Source of the DNA: Actinoplanes oblitus
GTDB taxonomy: Bacteria > Actinomycetota > Actinomycetes > Mycobacteriales > Micromonosporaceae
DNA length: 64,000 bases
Assembly: GCF_030252345.1 (NCBI RefSeq)
Contig: NZ_CP126980.1
Span: forward strand, 7,021,501 to 7,085,500
Direction of reading: 5' to 3'
In this document: in pieces, positions 1-8,971 of the stretch
Numbering within the stretch: position 1 is the stretch's first letter
How the letters are laid out: the number at the start of each line of letters is the position of its first letter
Notes under the pieces: model-generated
What the model saw: only the letters and a program-made list of their open reading frames with translations
What the model was told of the DNA's origin: nothing
Databases searched by the model: none
Position numbers and translations under genes: made by a program

Positions 1-539
1 TGCTGCGCGAGGTGTTCCGGCACGCGGCGCGATGGGGCATCGATCCGGGGCGGGTCGCCCTGTTCGGGGAGAGCGCCGGCGCGGCGATCACCGGGACCGT
101 CGCGCTCCGGGCGCGCGACGCCGGGCTGGCACTGCGCGCGCAGGTCCTGGTCAACCCGTGCACCGACCTGACCGCGACGGCGTTCGACTATCCGTCCATG
201 CGGGAGCACGCGGACAGCCCGACGCTCACCGTCGGGCAGATGCGGTTCTTCCGGCGGATGGCGGTGCCGGACGGGACCGACCCGCGGGCGGTGTCGCCGT
301 TGCACGCGTGGGACGCGGCCCGGCTGGCCCCGGCGCTCGTGGTGGTGCCGACAGTGGACCCGGTGGCGGATCAGGGGCGGGCGTACGCGCAGCGGCTGCG
401 GATCGCCGGCACGCCGGTGCGGCTCACCGAGCATCCCGGGGCCACGCACGCGTTCGTCAGCATGCCGGGCGTGGTGCCACAGGCTCGGGCCGCCCGCGCG
501 GAGATCGTCGGTTTCCTGCGGGAGCGGCTCGGAAGCTGA
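1..539 (+). CDS. Alpha/beta hydrolase (HSL-type esterase), 5'-truncated by the window edge
   Basis: The reading frame is open from the first complete codon at base 3 to TGA at 537-539, so only the C-terminal ~178 residues are present. The nucleophile elbow GESAGA with Ser, a following LVNPCTD stretch, a conserved PTVDPVADQG segment (acid Asp) and a closing HAFVSMPG (His) form the Ser-Asp-His triad of the hormone-sensitive-lipase (fold-3) esterase family. The oxyanion HGGG motif must lie upstream of the window. Members hydrolyse short acyl esters in the cytoplasm; the substrate cannot be read from the sequence. A GTG at base 12 is unlikely to be the true start because the conserved N-terminal half would be missing. 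Confidence 0.85.
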   Translation, partial: LREVFRHAARWGIDPGRVALFGESAGAAITGTVALRARDAGLALRAQVLVNPCTDLTATAFDYPSMREHADSPTLTVGQMRFFRRMAVPDGTDPRAVSPLHAWDAARLAPALVVVPTVDPVADQGRAYAQRLRIAGTPVRLTEHPGATHAFVSMPGVVPQARAARAEIVGFLRERLGS

Positions 540-609
540 CGAGTCGGGGAGCGGACCCGGCGTACCGGAATCGGGGTTGCTCCTGAGGTTTGCGGGGCAA
601 CCGGGAAAC

Positions 610-1974
610 ATGACGAAAGAGGGCTCCGCTCAGACATTGATGATTCTGGGTGCTTCCGGGGACTTGACGGCGCGGCTGCTGCTGCCCGGGCTCGGAGCGT
701 TGCTCGCGGCCGGTGACGCGCCGCCGGTGACGCTGGTCGGGGCCGGCATGGACGAGTGGGACGCCGGGCGCTGGCAGGACCGGGTGCGGAAGGCGTTCGG
801 GGAGCACGCGGACGCCGGGCAGGCGGCGCCGACCCTGGCCGGGACGCGGTACGCGCGGGCCGACGTGACCAGCGCCGACGACCTGCGCCGCCTGCTCGAC
901 GGTGCGGACGGCGCGGTGTCGATCTTCTTCGCGCTGCCGCCGGCGGTGACCGTGAAGGCGTGCGAGGCGCTGCTCGAGGTGGGGTTGCCGGAGGGCACCC
1001 GGCTGGTGCTAGAGAAGCCGTTCGGGACCAGCGCGTCGTCGGCCGCGTCGCTGAACCGGCTGCTCAACCGGCTCGCGCCGGAGGAACGGATCCACCGGGT
1101 CGACCACTTCCTCGGCAAGTCCACCGTGCTGAACATCCTCGGACTCCGGTTCGCCAATCGGATCTTCGAACCGCTGCTCGGCTCGGAGCACGTCGAGTCG
1201 GTCGACATCGTCTTCGACGAGCAGCTGGCGCTGGAGGGGCGGGCCGGCTACTACGACAAGGCCGGCGCGCTGGCCGACATGATCCAGAGTCACCTGCTGC
1301 AGATCCTGGCGCTGCTGACCATGGAGGCGCCGCTGTCACTGGACCCGGCGGTGTTCCGGGACGCGACGGCGGAGGCGCTGCGGGCCACCCGGCTGTGGGG
1401 CGGCGACGCGAAGACGTCGAGCCTGCGGGCGCGGTACGCGGGGTATGCCGGCGAGCCGGGGGTGGATCCGGCGCGGGAGACCGAGACCCTCGCGGAGATC
1501 GTGCTGGCGGTGGACAACTGGCGGTGGGCCGGGGTGCCGTTCCGGCTGCGATCGGGCAAGGCGCTGGGGACCGGGCGCAAGGAGGCGGTGGTCACGTTCA
1601 AGCACCCGCCGCGGATCCCGAGCGGGTTCCGGGGACCCGACCAGCCGGACCGGTTGCGGATCAGTTTCGGACCCGACCGGCTGGCGCTGGACTTCGACAT
1701 CAACGGGCCGGGTGACCCGTTCGTGCTGGACCCGGTGACGCTGGAGGCCGAGTTCGGCCCGGGTGGCCTGCCGCCGTACGGCGAGGTGCTGCGCGGGGTG
1801 TTCGAGGACGATCCGCTGCTGTCGGTGCGCGGCGACACCGCCGAGCAGTGCTGGCGCATCGTCGAGCCGGTCACCTCGGCGTGGCGGGCCGGGCAGGTGC
1901 CGCTGCTGGAGTACGAGGCGGGCGGCTCCGGGCCGGAGGAGTCGCTGCTTTCACCCACCCGTACGGCTGGGTGA
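610..1974 (+). CDS. zwf: Glucose-6-phosphate dehydrogenase
   Basis: 454 residues. It oxidises glucose-6-phosphate to 6-phosphogluconolactone with NAD(P)+, the first step of the oxidative pentose phosphate pathway, in the cytoplasm. The N-terminal dinucleotide-binding motif GASGDLT lies near residue 14, EKPFG follows, and the substrate/catalytic signature RVDHFLGKS contains the His and Lys expected of the family. Length is slightly short of the usual 480-510 residues. The ATG at 610 is preferred over an in-frame start at 577 because it places the Rossmann strand directly at the N terminus; the ribosome binding site is weak. No opcA, pgl or transaldolase gene is adjacent, so this looks like an isolated, possibly second, copy. 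Confidence 0.92.
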   Translation: MTKEGSAQTLMILGASGDLTARLLLPGLGALLAAGDAPPVTLVGAGMDEWDAGRWQDRVRKAFGEHADAGQAAPTLAGTRYARADVTSADDLRRLLDGADGAVSIFFALPPAVTVKACEALLEVGLPEGTRLVLEKPFGTSASSAASLNRLLNRLAPEERIHRVDHFLGKSTVLNILGLRFANRIFEPLLGSEHVESVDIVFDEQLALEGRAGYYDKAGALADMIQSHLLQILALLTMEAPLSLDPAVFRDATAEALRATRLWGGDAKTSSLRARYAGYAGEPGVDPARETETLAEIVLAVDNWRWAGVPFRLRSGKALGTGRKEAVVTFKHPPRIPSGFRGPDQPDRLRISFGPDRLALDFDINGPGDPFVLDPVTLEAEFGPGGLPPYGEVLRGVFEDDPLLSVRGDTAEQCWRIVEPVTSAWRAGQVPLLEYEAGGSGPEESLLSPTRTAG

Positions 1975-2014
1975 TCGTTGCGTGGTCGCCGGTCCGGCGG
2001 GAACGCTGGGTCGG

Positions 2015-2776
2015 GTGGCTGACTGGATGCTGGTCCCGTGCCTGGTGGCGTTGCGCGCCGAGTTCGACGTGCTGGCGCCGGGCCGGGACCGCGCCTCGGA
2101 CGGGGCGCTCGGTGACCGCGCGCACGCCCGGACGAGTTCGGACCACAACCCGGACGAGACCGGGGCGACGCCGTACGAGGACGCCGACCACCTCGACGAG
2201 GTGCACGCCATCGACGTGGACGACGACCTGCGTACGTCCGGCTGGAGCATGAACCGGGCGCTGCGGATCATCATCGAGCGCCACCGCGCCGGGCACGACG
2301 ACCGCCTGCAGAACGTCATCTACGACCGGCGCATCTGGTCACGCAGCTGGGGCTGGACGGCCCGGGCGTACCGGGGGGCCAGCTCGCACACCGAGCACGC
2401 GCACTTCTCCGCCCGATACACGACCGCGCAGGAGCGGGACACCCGCGCCTGGGGACTGCTGGAGGACGACATGACCGAGGCCGACGTGATGGCCGCCGTC
2501 TACAAGGCACTGGAGTCGGAGCGCGGGCAGCGGGCGCTGGGCGCGGGCGCGTGGAACCACGTGGAGGTGGACCCGTCCAGTGGCCGCCGGGACTTCCGGA
2601 TGGGCGGCTGGGCCCGCAACGACCTGGCCCGCGCCAACCAGCGGATGGACATCCTGACGGCCCGCCTCGACGCGATCCTGGCGGTGCTCGGCCAGCGGCC
2701 GGCCGAGGAGATCGCCGCGACCCTGCGCCGGACCCTGGGCGACCGGGCGGCCGAGGTCGGCCGGCTGCTGGTCTAG
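2015..2776 (+). CDS. Endolysin-like M15-type peptidase domain protein
   Basis: 253 residues. The protein contains SDHNP, HAIDVD and HTEHAHFS segments in the order expected for zinc ligands of D-Ala-D-Ala carboxypeptidase/endolysin-like (M15-type) enzymes, so it may cleave peptidoglycan peptides. The C-terminal ~80 residues are helical and alanine-rich, with no recognised domain. No signal peptide is visible. GTG 2015 (VADWMLVPCL) is chosen because related actinobacterial proteins, as I recall them, begin with this segment; GTG 1982 is an alternative. The frame remains open upstream through zwf, which is a high-GC artefact. The function is inferred from motif order only. Confidence 0.6.
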   Translation: MADWMLVPCLVALRAEFDVLAPGRDRASDGALGDRAHARTSSDHNPDETGATPYEDADHLDEVHAIDVDDDLRTSGWSMNRALRIIIERHRAGHDDRLQNVIYDRRIWSRSWGWTARAYRGASSHTEHAHFSARYTTAQERDTRAWGLLEDDMTEADVMAAVYKALESERGQRALGAGAWNHVEVDPSSGRRDFRMGGWARNDLARANQRMDILTARLDAILAVLGQRPAEEIAATLRRTLGDRAAEVGRLLV

Positions 2777-2825
2777 CCGGTCGCCCTCGACACCCGCGGT
2801 TGGCGCGGTCCGGGAGAATGGCGCG

Positions 2826-3479
2826 GTGATCACACCCGCCGCCGCGCCCCGCCGCCGTGAGCCCGCCGTCCTGCTGACCGTGGGCCTGATCGCCCTGGCG
2901 GTCTCCGCGATCGGCGCCAAGTCGCTGGGCACCTGGTTCCTGGAGGTGTTCGCGGCCATCGTCGCGGCGGTGATCCTGGTCGTCACCTATCGCCGGTTCC
3001 CGCTCAGCCCGCTGGCCTACCGGCTGATCCTGGCCCACGCGCTGGTCCTGATGATCGGCGGCCACTGGACCTACGCCGAGGTGCCGGCCGGCGACTGGGT
3101 GCGCGACGCGCTCGGGCTGACCCGCAACCCGTACGACCGTCTCGGCCACTTCGTCCAGGGGTTCGTGCCGGCCATCGTGGCCCGGGAGGTCCTGCTGCGC
3201 CGCACCCCGCTGCGGCCCGGCCGCTGGCTCACCGCGCTGGTGCTCTGCGTGGTGATGGCGGTCAGCGCCACGTGGGAGCTGTTCGAGTGGCTGTCCGCCG
3301 TGGTCGGCGGCTCCTCGGCCGACGACTTCCTGGGCACCCAGGGCGACGTCTGGGACACCCAGTGGGACATGTTCATGGCCGGCGTCGGGGCGAGCGTCAG
3401 CCTGTTGCTGCTCAGCCGTCCGCACGACCGTCAACTCCGGGACCGGTTCCCGGCACCCACGCCGGCCGTCCAGGTCTGA
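2826..3479 (+). CDS. YjdF/DUF2238 family inner-membrane protein
   Basis: 217 residues, starting at GTG 2826. At least five hydrophobic segments are visible (near residues 14-32, 36-54, 65-80, 133-150 and 183-198), separated by charged loops. The conserved pattern of the DUF2238/YjdF family is recognisable: HWTYAEVP, YDRLGHFVQGF, TWELFEW and GDVWDTQWD, with many acidic and histidine residues facing the membrane. The biochemical role of the family is unknown. The gene stands alone and converges on the aldo/keto reductase, with a hairpin between them. Confidence 0.85.
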   Translation: MITPAAAPRRREPAVLLTVGLIALAVSAIGAKSLGTWFLEVFAAIVAAVILVVTYRRFPLSPLAYRLILAHALVLMIGGHWTYAEVPAGDWVRDALGLTRNPYDRLGHFVQGFVPAIVAREVLLRRTPLRPGRWLTALVLCVVMAVSATWELFEWLSAVVGGSSADDFLGTQGDVWDTQWDMFMAGVGASVSLLLLSRPHDRQLRDRFPAPTPAVQV

Positions 3480-3537
3480 CCGGCCCCGCGCGAGCGACTC
3501 GCACGGTCACGAGCGCGGCCGTTCGCTTGCCGGTTGC

Positions 3538-3572
3538 GGCGGCGCGAGTGCTCACGACGCGCTCGCGCCGCC
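3538..3572. terminator. Bidirectional hairpin terminator between convergent genes
   Basis: GGCGGCGCGAG at 3538-3548 pairs perfectly with CTCGCGCCGCC at 3562-3572 (11-bp GC-only stem, 13-nt loop). It sits between the stop of the YjdF gene and the stop of the aldo/keto reductase on the other strand. There is no U-tract, as is usual for actinobacterial terminators. Confidence 0.6.
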
Positions 3573-3581
3573 GTGACCCGG

Positions 3582-4550
3582 TCAGCGTCGCGGGTACGGG
3601 TCCGCCCAGGTGGACCGGTCCGCCGCGTCGAGGCGCTCGACCTGCTCCGGGGTGAGTTCCAGGGCCACCCCGTCGAAGGCGCTGTCGAGCTGGTGCACCT
3701 TGCTGCCGCCCAGCATCGGGCGGATGTCGTGGCTGAGCAGCCAGGCCAGCACCACCTGGCCGCGGGACGCGCCGAGCTCGGTGGCGACCTCGTCCAGCAC
3801 CTTCAGCCGGGCGGTGTTGCCGGGGTGGTCGTACACCTCCGGGATGGGCTTGGCCGGGTTGTCGTAGGCGCCGGACAGCAGCGGCGTGTACGCCCACAGG
3901 TCCATCCCGTGCTCCGCGGCGTAGTCCGCCTGCTCGTCGCTGAGCACCCCGAACCGGTGCACCACCCCGGGCGGCAGCGTGCCGGGCCGGGCCCGCAGAT
4001 ACGTGGCGTTGAGCTGCATCGCGTCGAACGGTCGCGCCCCGATCGCACGGGCGTGTGCCCGCCCGCGCTCGACCCGCCACGCCGGGTGGTTGGAGACCCC
4101 GAACCGGTCGGCGGCCAGCCCGGCGAGCGCGCCGACAGTGTCCTCGATGGGCGTCGAACGGTCCTCCTGGTGCAGCCAGAGCAGGTCGACCCGATCGACG
4201 CCGAGCCGTCGCAGGCTGCCGGCGAACGCGGTGCGCACCGCGTCCGGGGACAGGCCCTGGCGACCGTCCGGCCATGAACCCGGCTGGAGCGGTTCGGCTC
4301 CCAGCTTCGTGGCGATCCGGACCCGGTCGCGGACGCCGGGACGGGCCGCGAGCCACCGGCCGAGGACCCGCTCGCTGGCGCCACCGAGCCCGGTGTCGCT
4401 GGCCCAGAAGGAATAGCAGTCGGCGGTGTCGATCCACTCACCACCGCGTTCGACGAAGCGGTCGAGCAACGCGAACGACGTCTGCTCGTCGACGGTGGTA
4501 CCGAACATCATCGCGCCGAGCACGAGTCGGCTGTGCGTCTTGTCGATCAT
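3582..4550 (-). CDS. Aldo/keto reductase
   Basis: 322 residues, cytoplasmic NADPH-dependent oxidoreductase of the AKR superfamily, TIM-barrel type. The catalytic tetrad is recognisable: Asp and Tyr in TADCYSFW (near residue 45), Lys in IATKLG, and His in LLWLHQED. The C-terminal LGGSKVHQL resembles the cofactor phosphate-binding loop. Substrate is unknown. The ATG at 4550 follows a MerR-type promoter so closely that the transcript may be leaderless. It lies 51 nt downstream of the acyl-CoA synthetase on the same strand, so it may be transcribed both from its own promoter and from upstream. Confidence 0.88.
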   Translation of the reverse strand: MIDKTHSRLVLGAMMFGTTVDEQTSFALLDRFVERGGEWIDTADCYSFWASDTGLGGASERVLGRWLAARPGVRDRVRIATKLGAEPLQPGSWPDGRQGLSPDAVRTAFAGSLRRLGVDRVDLLWLHQEDRSTPIEDTVGALAGLAADRFGVSNHPAWRVERGRAHARAIGARPFDAMQLNATYLRARPGTLPPGVVHRFGVLSDEQADYAAEHGMDLWAYTPLLSGAYDNPAKPIPEVYDHPGNTARLKVLDEVATELGASRGQVVLAWLLSHDIRPMLGGSKVHQLDSAFDGVALELTPEQVERLDAADRSTWADPYPRR

Positions 4551-4556
4551 GTCTTG

Positions 4557-4587
4557 ACCCTGGCACCTGGAGCGCGCTCCAGGTCAA
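4557..4587 (-). promoter_or_regulatory. MerR-type promoter/operator of the aldo/keto reductase
   Basis: Read on the minus strand: -35 TTGACC (4587-4582), a 19-bp spacer and -10-like CAGGGT (4562-4557). The spacer is overlapped by a perfect 20-bp palindrome at 4565-4584 with half-site ACCTGGAGCG. A dyad in an over-long 19-bp spacer is the hallmark of promoters untwisted by MerR-family activators. The expected transcription start is within a base or two of the ATG at 4550. No merR-like gene occurs in the window, so the regulator must be encoded elsewhere. Confidence 0.65.
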
Positions 4588-4601
4588 GGGCGAACCGGGG
4601 A

Positions 4602-6203
4602 TCAGGGCAGCGGCCCGGCCGGAAGGTCGCGGCGGATCACCTTACCGGTCGGGTTACGCGGCAGCTCGTCGATGAACACCACGTCGCGCGGCACCTTGTA
4701 CCGGGCCAGCAGCGCCTTCACATAGTCCCGGATCTCCTGCGGGTCACGGGCGGCGTCGGCGGTCGGCACGACGAAGGCGCGCAGCCGCGTACCGAAGTCC
4801 GGGTCGTCCACGCCGATCACCGCGGCCTCGACCACGTCGTCCCGTTCGGCCAGCAGGTTCTCCACCTCCAGCGGGTAGACGTTCTCCCCACCGGAGATGA
4901 TCATGTCGTCGGCCCGGCCGTCGATGTGCAGCAGCCCGTGCTCGTCGAAGTGGCCGCGGTCCCCGGTGGACATGAAGCCGTCGATGATCTGCTTGTGCTG
5001 CCCGTCGGTGTAGCCCTCGAACGGGATGCCGGTACGGACGAAGACCCGGCCGGTCGTGTGCGGCCGGTCGATCCGCTCGTCCCGGTCGTCGTAGACGGCG
5101 ACGTGCACGGTGACCGGCGGCCTGCCGACCGTGCCGGGCGCCCGGCGGGACTCGGCCGGCTGGGCGACCGAGGCGACGGCGACCTCGGTGGAGCCGTACA
5201 CGTTGTAGACGACCTCGCCGAACTGGTCCTGGAACCGGTTGGTGAGCTCGGGGGCGAGCGGCGAGCCGGCCACGAAGACGGTACGCAACGCCGAGGTGTC
5301 GTACTTGCCGATGACGTCCGGGCCGAGTGACAGGATCCGGGTGAGCATCGTCGGCACGGCGACCAGCATCTGCGCCCGGTGCTCGGCGAGGGCCCGCAGG
5401 ATGCCCTCCGGGTCGAAGCGGCGCAGCAGCACGGCGTGGTCGGCGAGCGACATGCCTACCGTCCAGGCGCCGAATCCGGTGCTGTGGAACAGCGGGGAGG
5501 CGACCACGATGGTGCCCTGCCGCGGGAACGGAATCCGGTCCGCGATCAGCGCGCTGGCCAGCGGGGAGACCTTGGTGCGCGGGGCGCCCTTGGGCAGCCC
5601 GGTGGTGCCGCTGGTCAGGATGATGAACCCGGCCGGGCGGTCCGGCAGCGGCAGCGGGGTGATCGGCCGTCCGGCGCTCAGCATGTCGATGGTCTTGTCG
5701 GCGGCGCCCTCGTCGGCCCAGGTCAGGTAGCGCGGGACGGTGTCCGGCAGGGCGTCGATCAGGGTGGCGAACTCGCTGTCGTAGAACACCGCGCGCACCT
5801 TCTCGCGGGCCACCACCTCGGCGAACTGCTGCGGAGCGAGGCCGGTGTTCATCAGCGCGAGGCGCAGCCCGGCGCGGGCCGCGGCGCTGATCGTCAGCAC
5901 CAGGCCGCGATGGTCCCGGGCCAGCACTCCAATCACCGATCCGCCGGGCAGGCCGAGATCGGTGAAGCTGTGCGCCAGCGCGTTGGACTGCTCGTCGAGC
6001 TGCCGGTAGTCGAGTGTGCCGCGCTCATCCGTAAGGGCCGGCGCGTGTGGATGCTCGATGGCCGCCTTCATGATCAGAGCGGCCTGCGGGCCGAGCCGGG
6101 CGTTGCGGATCGCGGAGCCGGCCAGGCGGTCCGGCCGGAGCAGGTTGACGATGCCGATCTGGTGCATCCGCAGCACCGCGTGCAGGTTCTCAAGAGCGCT
6201 CAC
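4602..6203 (-). CDS. AMP-forming acyl-CoA synthetase
   Basis: 533 residues, ANL superfamily. It would activate a carboxylic acid (fatty or aryl) to its CoA thioester with ATP. Visible motifs: phosphate-binding loop ILTSGTTGLPKGAP, VYGSTE, the hinge/ATP motif STGDRGHFDE, the A8 segment GRADDMIISGGENVYP and the C-terminal catalytic Lys in RNPTGKVIRRDL. GTG 6203 is chosen because GGAAG lies 7 nt upstream (6215-6211). This start overlaps the end of the upstream fusion gene by 14 bp, so translation is probably coupled. Its context with a thiolase/hydratase fusion and an acyl-CoA dehydrogenase suggests a beta-oxidation-like route for an unidentified acid. Confidence 0.9.
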   Translation of the reverse strand: MSALENLHAVLRMHQIGIVNLLRPDRLAGSAIRNARLGPQAALIMKAAIEHPHAPALTDERGTLDYRQLDEQSNALAHSFTDLGLPGGSVIGVLARDHRGLVLTISAAARAGLRLALMNTGLAPQQFAEVVAREKVRAVFYDSEFATLIDALPDTVPRYLTWADEGAADKTIDMLSAGRPITPLPLPDRPAGFIILTSGTTGLPKGAPRTKVSPLASALIADRIPFPRQGTIVVASPLFHSTGFGAWTVGMSLADHAVLLRRFDPEGILRALAEHRAQMLVAVPTMLTRILSLGPDVIGKYDTSALRTVFVAGSPLAPELTNRFQDQFGEVVYNVYGSTEVAVASVAQPAESRRAPGTVGRPPVTVHVAVYDDRDERIDRPHTTGRVFVRTGIPFEGYTDGQHKQIIDGFMSTGDRGHFDEHGLLHIDGRADDMIISGGENVYPLEVENLLAERDDVVEAAVIGVDDPDFGTRLRAFVVPTADAARDPQEIRDYVKALLARYKVPRDVVFIDELPRNPTGKVIRRDLPAGPLP

Positions 6204-8940
6204 GATCAGCCTTCCGTAGGTCGGAACTCGCGGAGCCGAGGACCTGGGCGGCGATCTCGGACAGGTGCTCGAAGGCCTCCGCCGTCGACCAGTCGGACTG
6301 CTCGTCGACGATGCGTCTGGCGGCGAGGACGGCGGGCTGCGGGTGGCCGGCGATCGAGGCCGCCAGATCACGAGCCGTTTCGTACGCCTTCCCGACCGGC
6401 GTCACGCGATTGATCAGCCCGAGGTCGTGCAGCCGCCGGGCCGGCATCGGCTCCCCGGTCAGCGCCAGCTCCAGCGCCGTGGCCCGGGGCAGGCCGCGCG
6501 CCAGCCGCAACACACCGCCGGCCGCCGCGACCAGGCCGCGCTCGATCTCGGGGAGGCCGAACAGCGCGTCCTCGGCGGCGACGATCAGGTCGGCGGCCAG
6601 CGCGAGTTCGAACCCGCCGGCCAGGGCCGCACCCTCGACCGCCGCGATCAGCGGTTTGCCCGGCCGCCTGCCGGCGAGCCCGAGCAGCCCGCACCCCTCG
6701 GTGACCGGGAACTCGCCACGGGCGGCCGCTTTCCGGTCCCTCCCGGCGCAGAAGATCGGGCCGTTGCCGGTGAGCACGGCGACCCGGGCGTCCGGGTCGG
6801 CCTCGAAGTCGTCGACGGCCCGTTCCAGGGCGCGGGCGGTGGCCAGGTCGATGGCGTTGCGGACGGCGGGCCGGTTGAGCCGGATCACGGTGACCGGGCC
6901 GTGCCACTCGACCAGCACCGGCGGCTCCCCGGGCGGCGGCAGCGGCACCGGGGGGTGATCGAACGGATCCCCGTCGAGGGGCTCGGTGGCCCGCACCACC
7001 CGGGTGCCATCGCCGAGGATCTCGGTGACGATCCCGGCCTCCGGCGTGCCGTCGCGGCGATACGTGACGGTGTAGGCCTCCAGCACGCCCGGCTCCTCGG
7101 CGCTCGCCACGGCTCTTCGCGTCGGACGGCGCAGCCGCACGTCCGCGTCGATGTCCCGGAACGGCGAGACCGGCGGGTCGGTGGAGAGCACCGTGGCGGC
7201 GTGCTTGGTCAGGTACCAGCCGACCGCGGTGGCCAGGCCGTAGCCGCCCGGCTCGTGGCGCAGCCGGTGGTGCAGGTTGGCCAGCGAGTGACCGGCGTAG
7301 TTGTTGCCCGGGCCGCCGGCGAAGGTGAGGCCGCCGGTGACGGTCAGCGGCCGCCGCGGATCGTCGATCGGCAGGCCGAGCTCGGCGGCGGCGATCTGCA
7401 CCGCGGCGGGGAAGCAGGCGTACAGGTCGAGGTACCCGATGTCGTCGATGGTGAGCCCGGAGTGGCCGAGCACGGCCCGGCCGACCGCGCGCAGGGCGGG
7501 CGAGGCGGTCAGGTCGGCGCGTTCGGTCACGTACCACTCGTCGGTGGCGTGCGCCCCGGCATGCGGGAAGACCCAGTTCTGCTGCGGGATCCCGGCCTCC
7601 CGGGCCGCCTCGGCGGTGCACAGGATCAGGCCGCTGGCCAGGTTCACCTGCAGGTTCGCGGTGAGCAGCTTGGTGTAGGGCGCGCAGACCCAGCGGTTGC
7701 CGGCGTCGGCGGTGGCGAGTTCGGCGGGGGTCCGGGACTCCCGCAGCCAGGCGTACGGGTTCCCGGCGGCCGTCTCGGACAGCCGGGACCACAGCTCGGT
7801 GATCTTCTTCCGGTGCTCGGCCACGCCGAGCCCGTCGCGGCGCCGCAGCGCGGACTCGATCAGGGCGTACACGTGCAGCGGGGCGACCAGGCCGGCGGCG
7901 GTCTCGGCGGCGCTGTTCGGCTCGCGGTCGGTGCCGAGCACCCGGGTGGGCGCCGTACCCTCGGGTTGGCGCGGCCAGTTCAGCGGCGTGCCGGCGCGTT
8001 CCGCGGCCGCCGCCGTCGCGGCCGCCTCGGCGCCGGCCAGCAGCGCGATCCGGGTCTCGCCCCGGGCGATCGAGGCGGCGACGTCGTTGAACAGCCGGAG
8101 CGGGCCGTCCCCGCCGAAGAGGCCGGTCTGCACGGTCCGCGCCGGGCGGGCCCCGAGACGTTCGGCGAGCAGCGCGGCGCCGTCCGGGTACTGCCAGGAG
8201 ACGCTGGCCACCCAGCCGACGGTGTCGGCGGCCGTCAGCAGGCCGCTGACCTCGCGGGTGTCGCCAGCGGCGTCGCGCAGCGCGTGGCCGGCGAGGCCGA
8301 CCGGGTCGCCCGAGCCGGGATCGGTGGACCGCCCGCGATGCTGCCCGGCGCCGACGATCACCGGGGTCGACGGGTCGATCCGCCGCCCGGTCCGGCGATG
8401 GACGATCTTCCCGGTGGCGGCCCGGCGCATCGGTGCGGCCGCCGGCAGATCCGCTCGCGTCAGCCGCCGCAACGAGGTCCGCAACGCGTCGGTGAGGCTC
8501 CGCGCCACCATCGGCCCGAGCGGCCCGTCCGTCGGCCCGCCCTGCACCCCGCCGTCGAGCTGGACCCGCGTGCCGGTGCCGTCCGGCGCGAGCGACAGGT
8601 AGAGCCCCACCTCGATCCCCATCGGCCCGGTCCCGTCCAGCCAGACGCTGCGCGACGAGAGCCCCCGGACCGTCCAGCGCACCTCGACCGGCGTACCCAT
8701 CAGCTTGACCCGCTGCGCGAACCGGCCGCCCTCGGTCAGCGTGTCCGGCGGGGTGCCCGGCCACCCGGTGTGCATGACCAGCCAGTCGGCCATCCGGGCC
8801 GGGGTGGCGAGATAGGCGAGCACCCGCTCGGGCGGTGCCGGCAGCACGGCGGACAGGGTCCAGGGCCGGTTCAGCCGGCGCGGCGGCTGCACGGCGGGCG
8901 GTGCTGCGGGTACGGCTCGGCGACCGAAACGCATCGACAT
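6190..8940 (-). CDS. Three-domain fusion: SRPBCC, thiolase-like and enoyl-CoA hydratase
   Basis: 916 residues from ATG 8940 (ATG TCG ATG preceded by a G-run; GTG 8985 is possible). Residues ~25-165 form an SRPBCC/polyketide-cyclase-like domain. Residues ~193-640 match the thiolase-like acetyl-CoA acetyltransferase group (VIVGAGQHRGRS; LLAGAEAAAT; TGGLTFAGGPGNNYAGHS), with no obvious classical N-terminal nucleophile Cys. Residues ~675-916 are a crotonase with GNGPIFCAGRD (oxyanion loop), GGFELALAAD and PEIERGLVAAAGG, which retain the two catalytic glutamates. The order thiolase-hydratase in one chain would couple hydration and thiolysis of an acyl-CoA; a separate dehydrogenase would be needed for the middle step. 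It is the first gene of an operon with the acyl-CoA synthetase and is divergent from a TetR gene. Confidence 0.85.
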   Translation of the reverse strand: MSMRFGRRAVPAAPPAVQPPRRLNRPWTLSAVLPAPPERVLAYLATPARMADWLVMHTGWPGTPPDTLTEGGRFAQRVKLMGTPVEVRWTVRGLSSRSVWLDGTGPMGIEVGLYLSLAPDGTGTRVQLDGGVQGGPTDGPLGPMVARSLTDALRTSLRRLTRADLPAAAPMRRAATGKIVHRRTGRRIDPSTPVIVGAGQHRGRSTDPGSGDPVGLAGHALRDAAGDTREVSGLLTAADTVGWVASVSWQYPDGAALLAERLGARPARTVQTGLFGGDGPLRLFNDVAASIARGETRIALLAGAEAAATAAAAERAGTPLNWPRQPEGTAPTRVLGTDREPNSAAETAAGLVAPLHVYALIESALRRRDGLGVAEHRKKITELWSRLSETAAGNPYAWLRESRTPAELATADAGNRWVCAPYTKLLTANLQVNLASGLILCTAEAAREAGIPQQNWVFPHAGAHATDEWYVTERADLTASPALRAVGRAVLGHSGLTIDDIGYLDLYACFPAAVQIAAAELGLPIDDPRRPLTVTGGLTFAGGPGNNYAGHSLANLHHRLRHEPGGYGLATAVGWYLTKHAATVLSTDPPVSPFRDIDADVRLRRPTRRAVASAEEPGVLEAYTVTYRRDGTPEAGIVTEILGDGTRVVRATEPLDGDPFDHPPVPLPPPGEPPVLVEWHGPVTVIRLNRPAVRNAIDLATARALERAVDDFEADPDARVAVLTGNGPIFCAGRDRKAAARGEFPVTEGCGLLGLAGRRPGKPLIAAVEGAALAGGFELALAADLIVAAEDALFGLPEIERGLVAAAGGVLRLARGLPRATALELALTGEPMPARRLHDLGLINRVTPVGKAYETARDLAASIAGHPQPAVLAARRIVDEQSDWSTAEAFEHLSEIAAQVLGSASSDLRKADRERS

Positions 8941-8971
8941 CCCCCAAACAGTCTCGCGTGACGGTAAGCCA

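Noticed and set aside
6265..8961. Long plus-strand frame opposite the SRPBCC/thiolase/hydratase fusion
   Set aside because: The composition is Gly/Arg/Gln-rich without motifs, and the minus-strand reading shows three recognisable domains.
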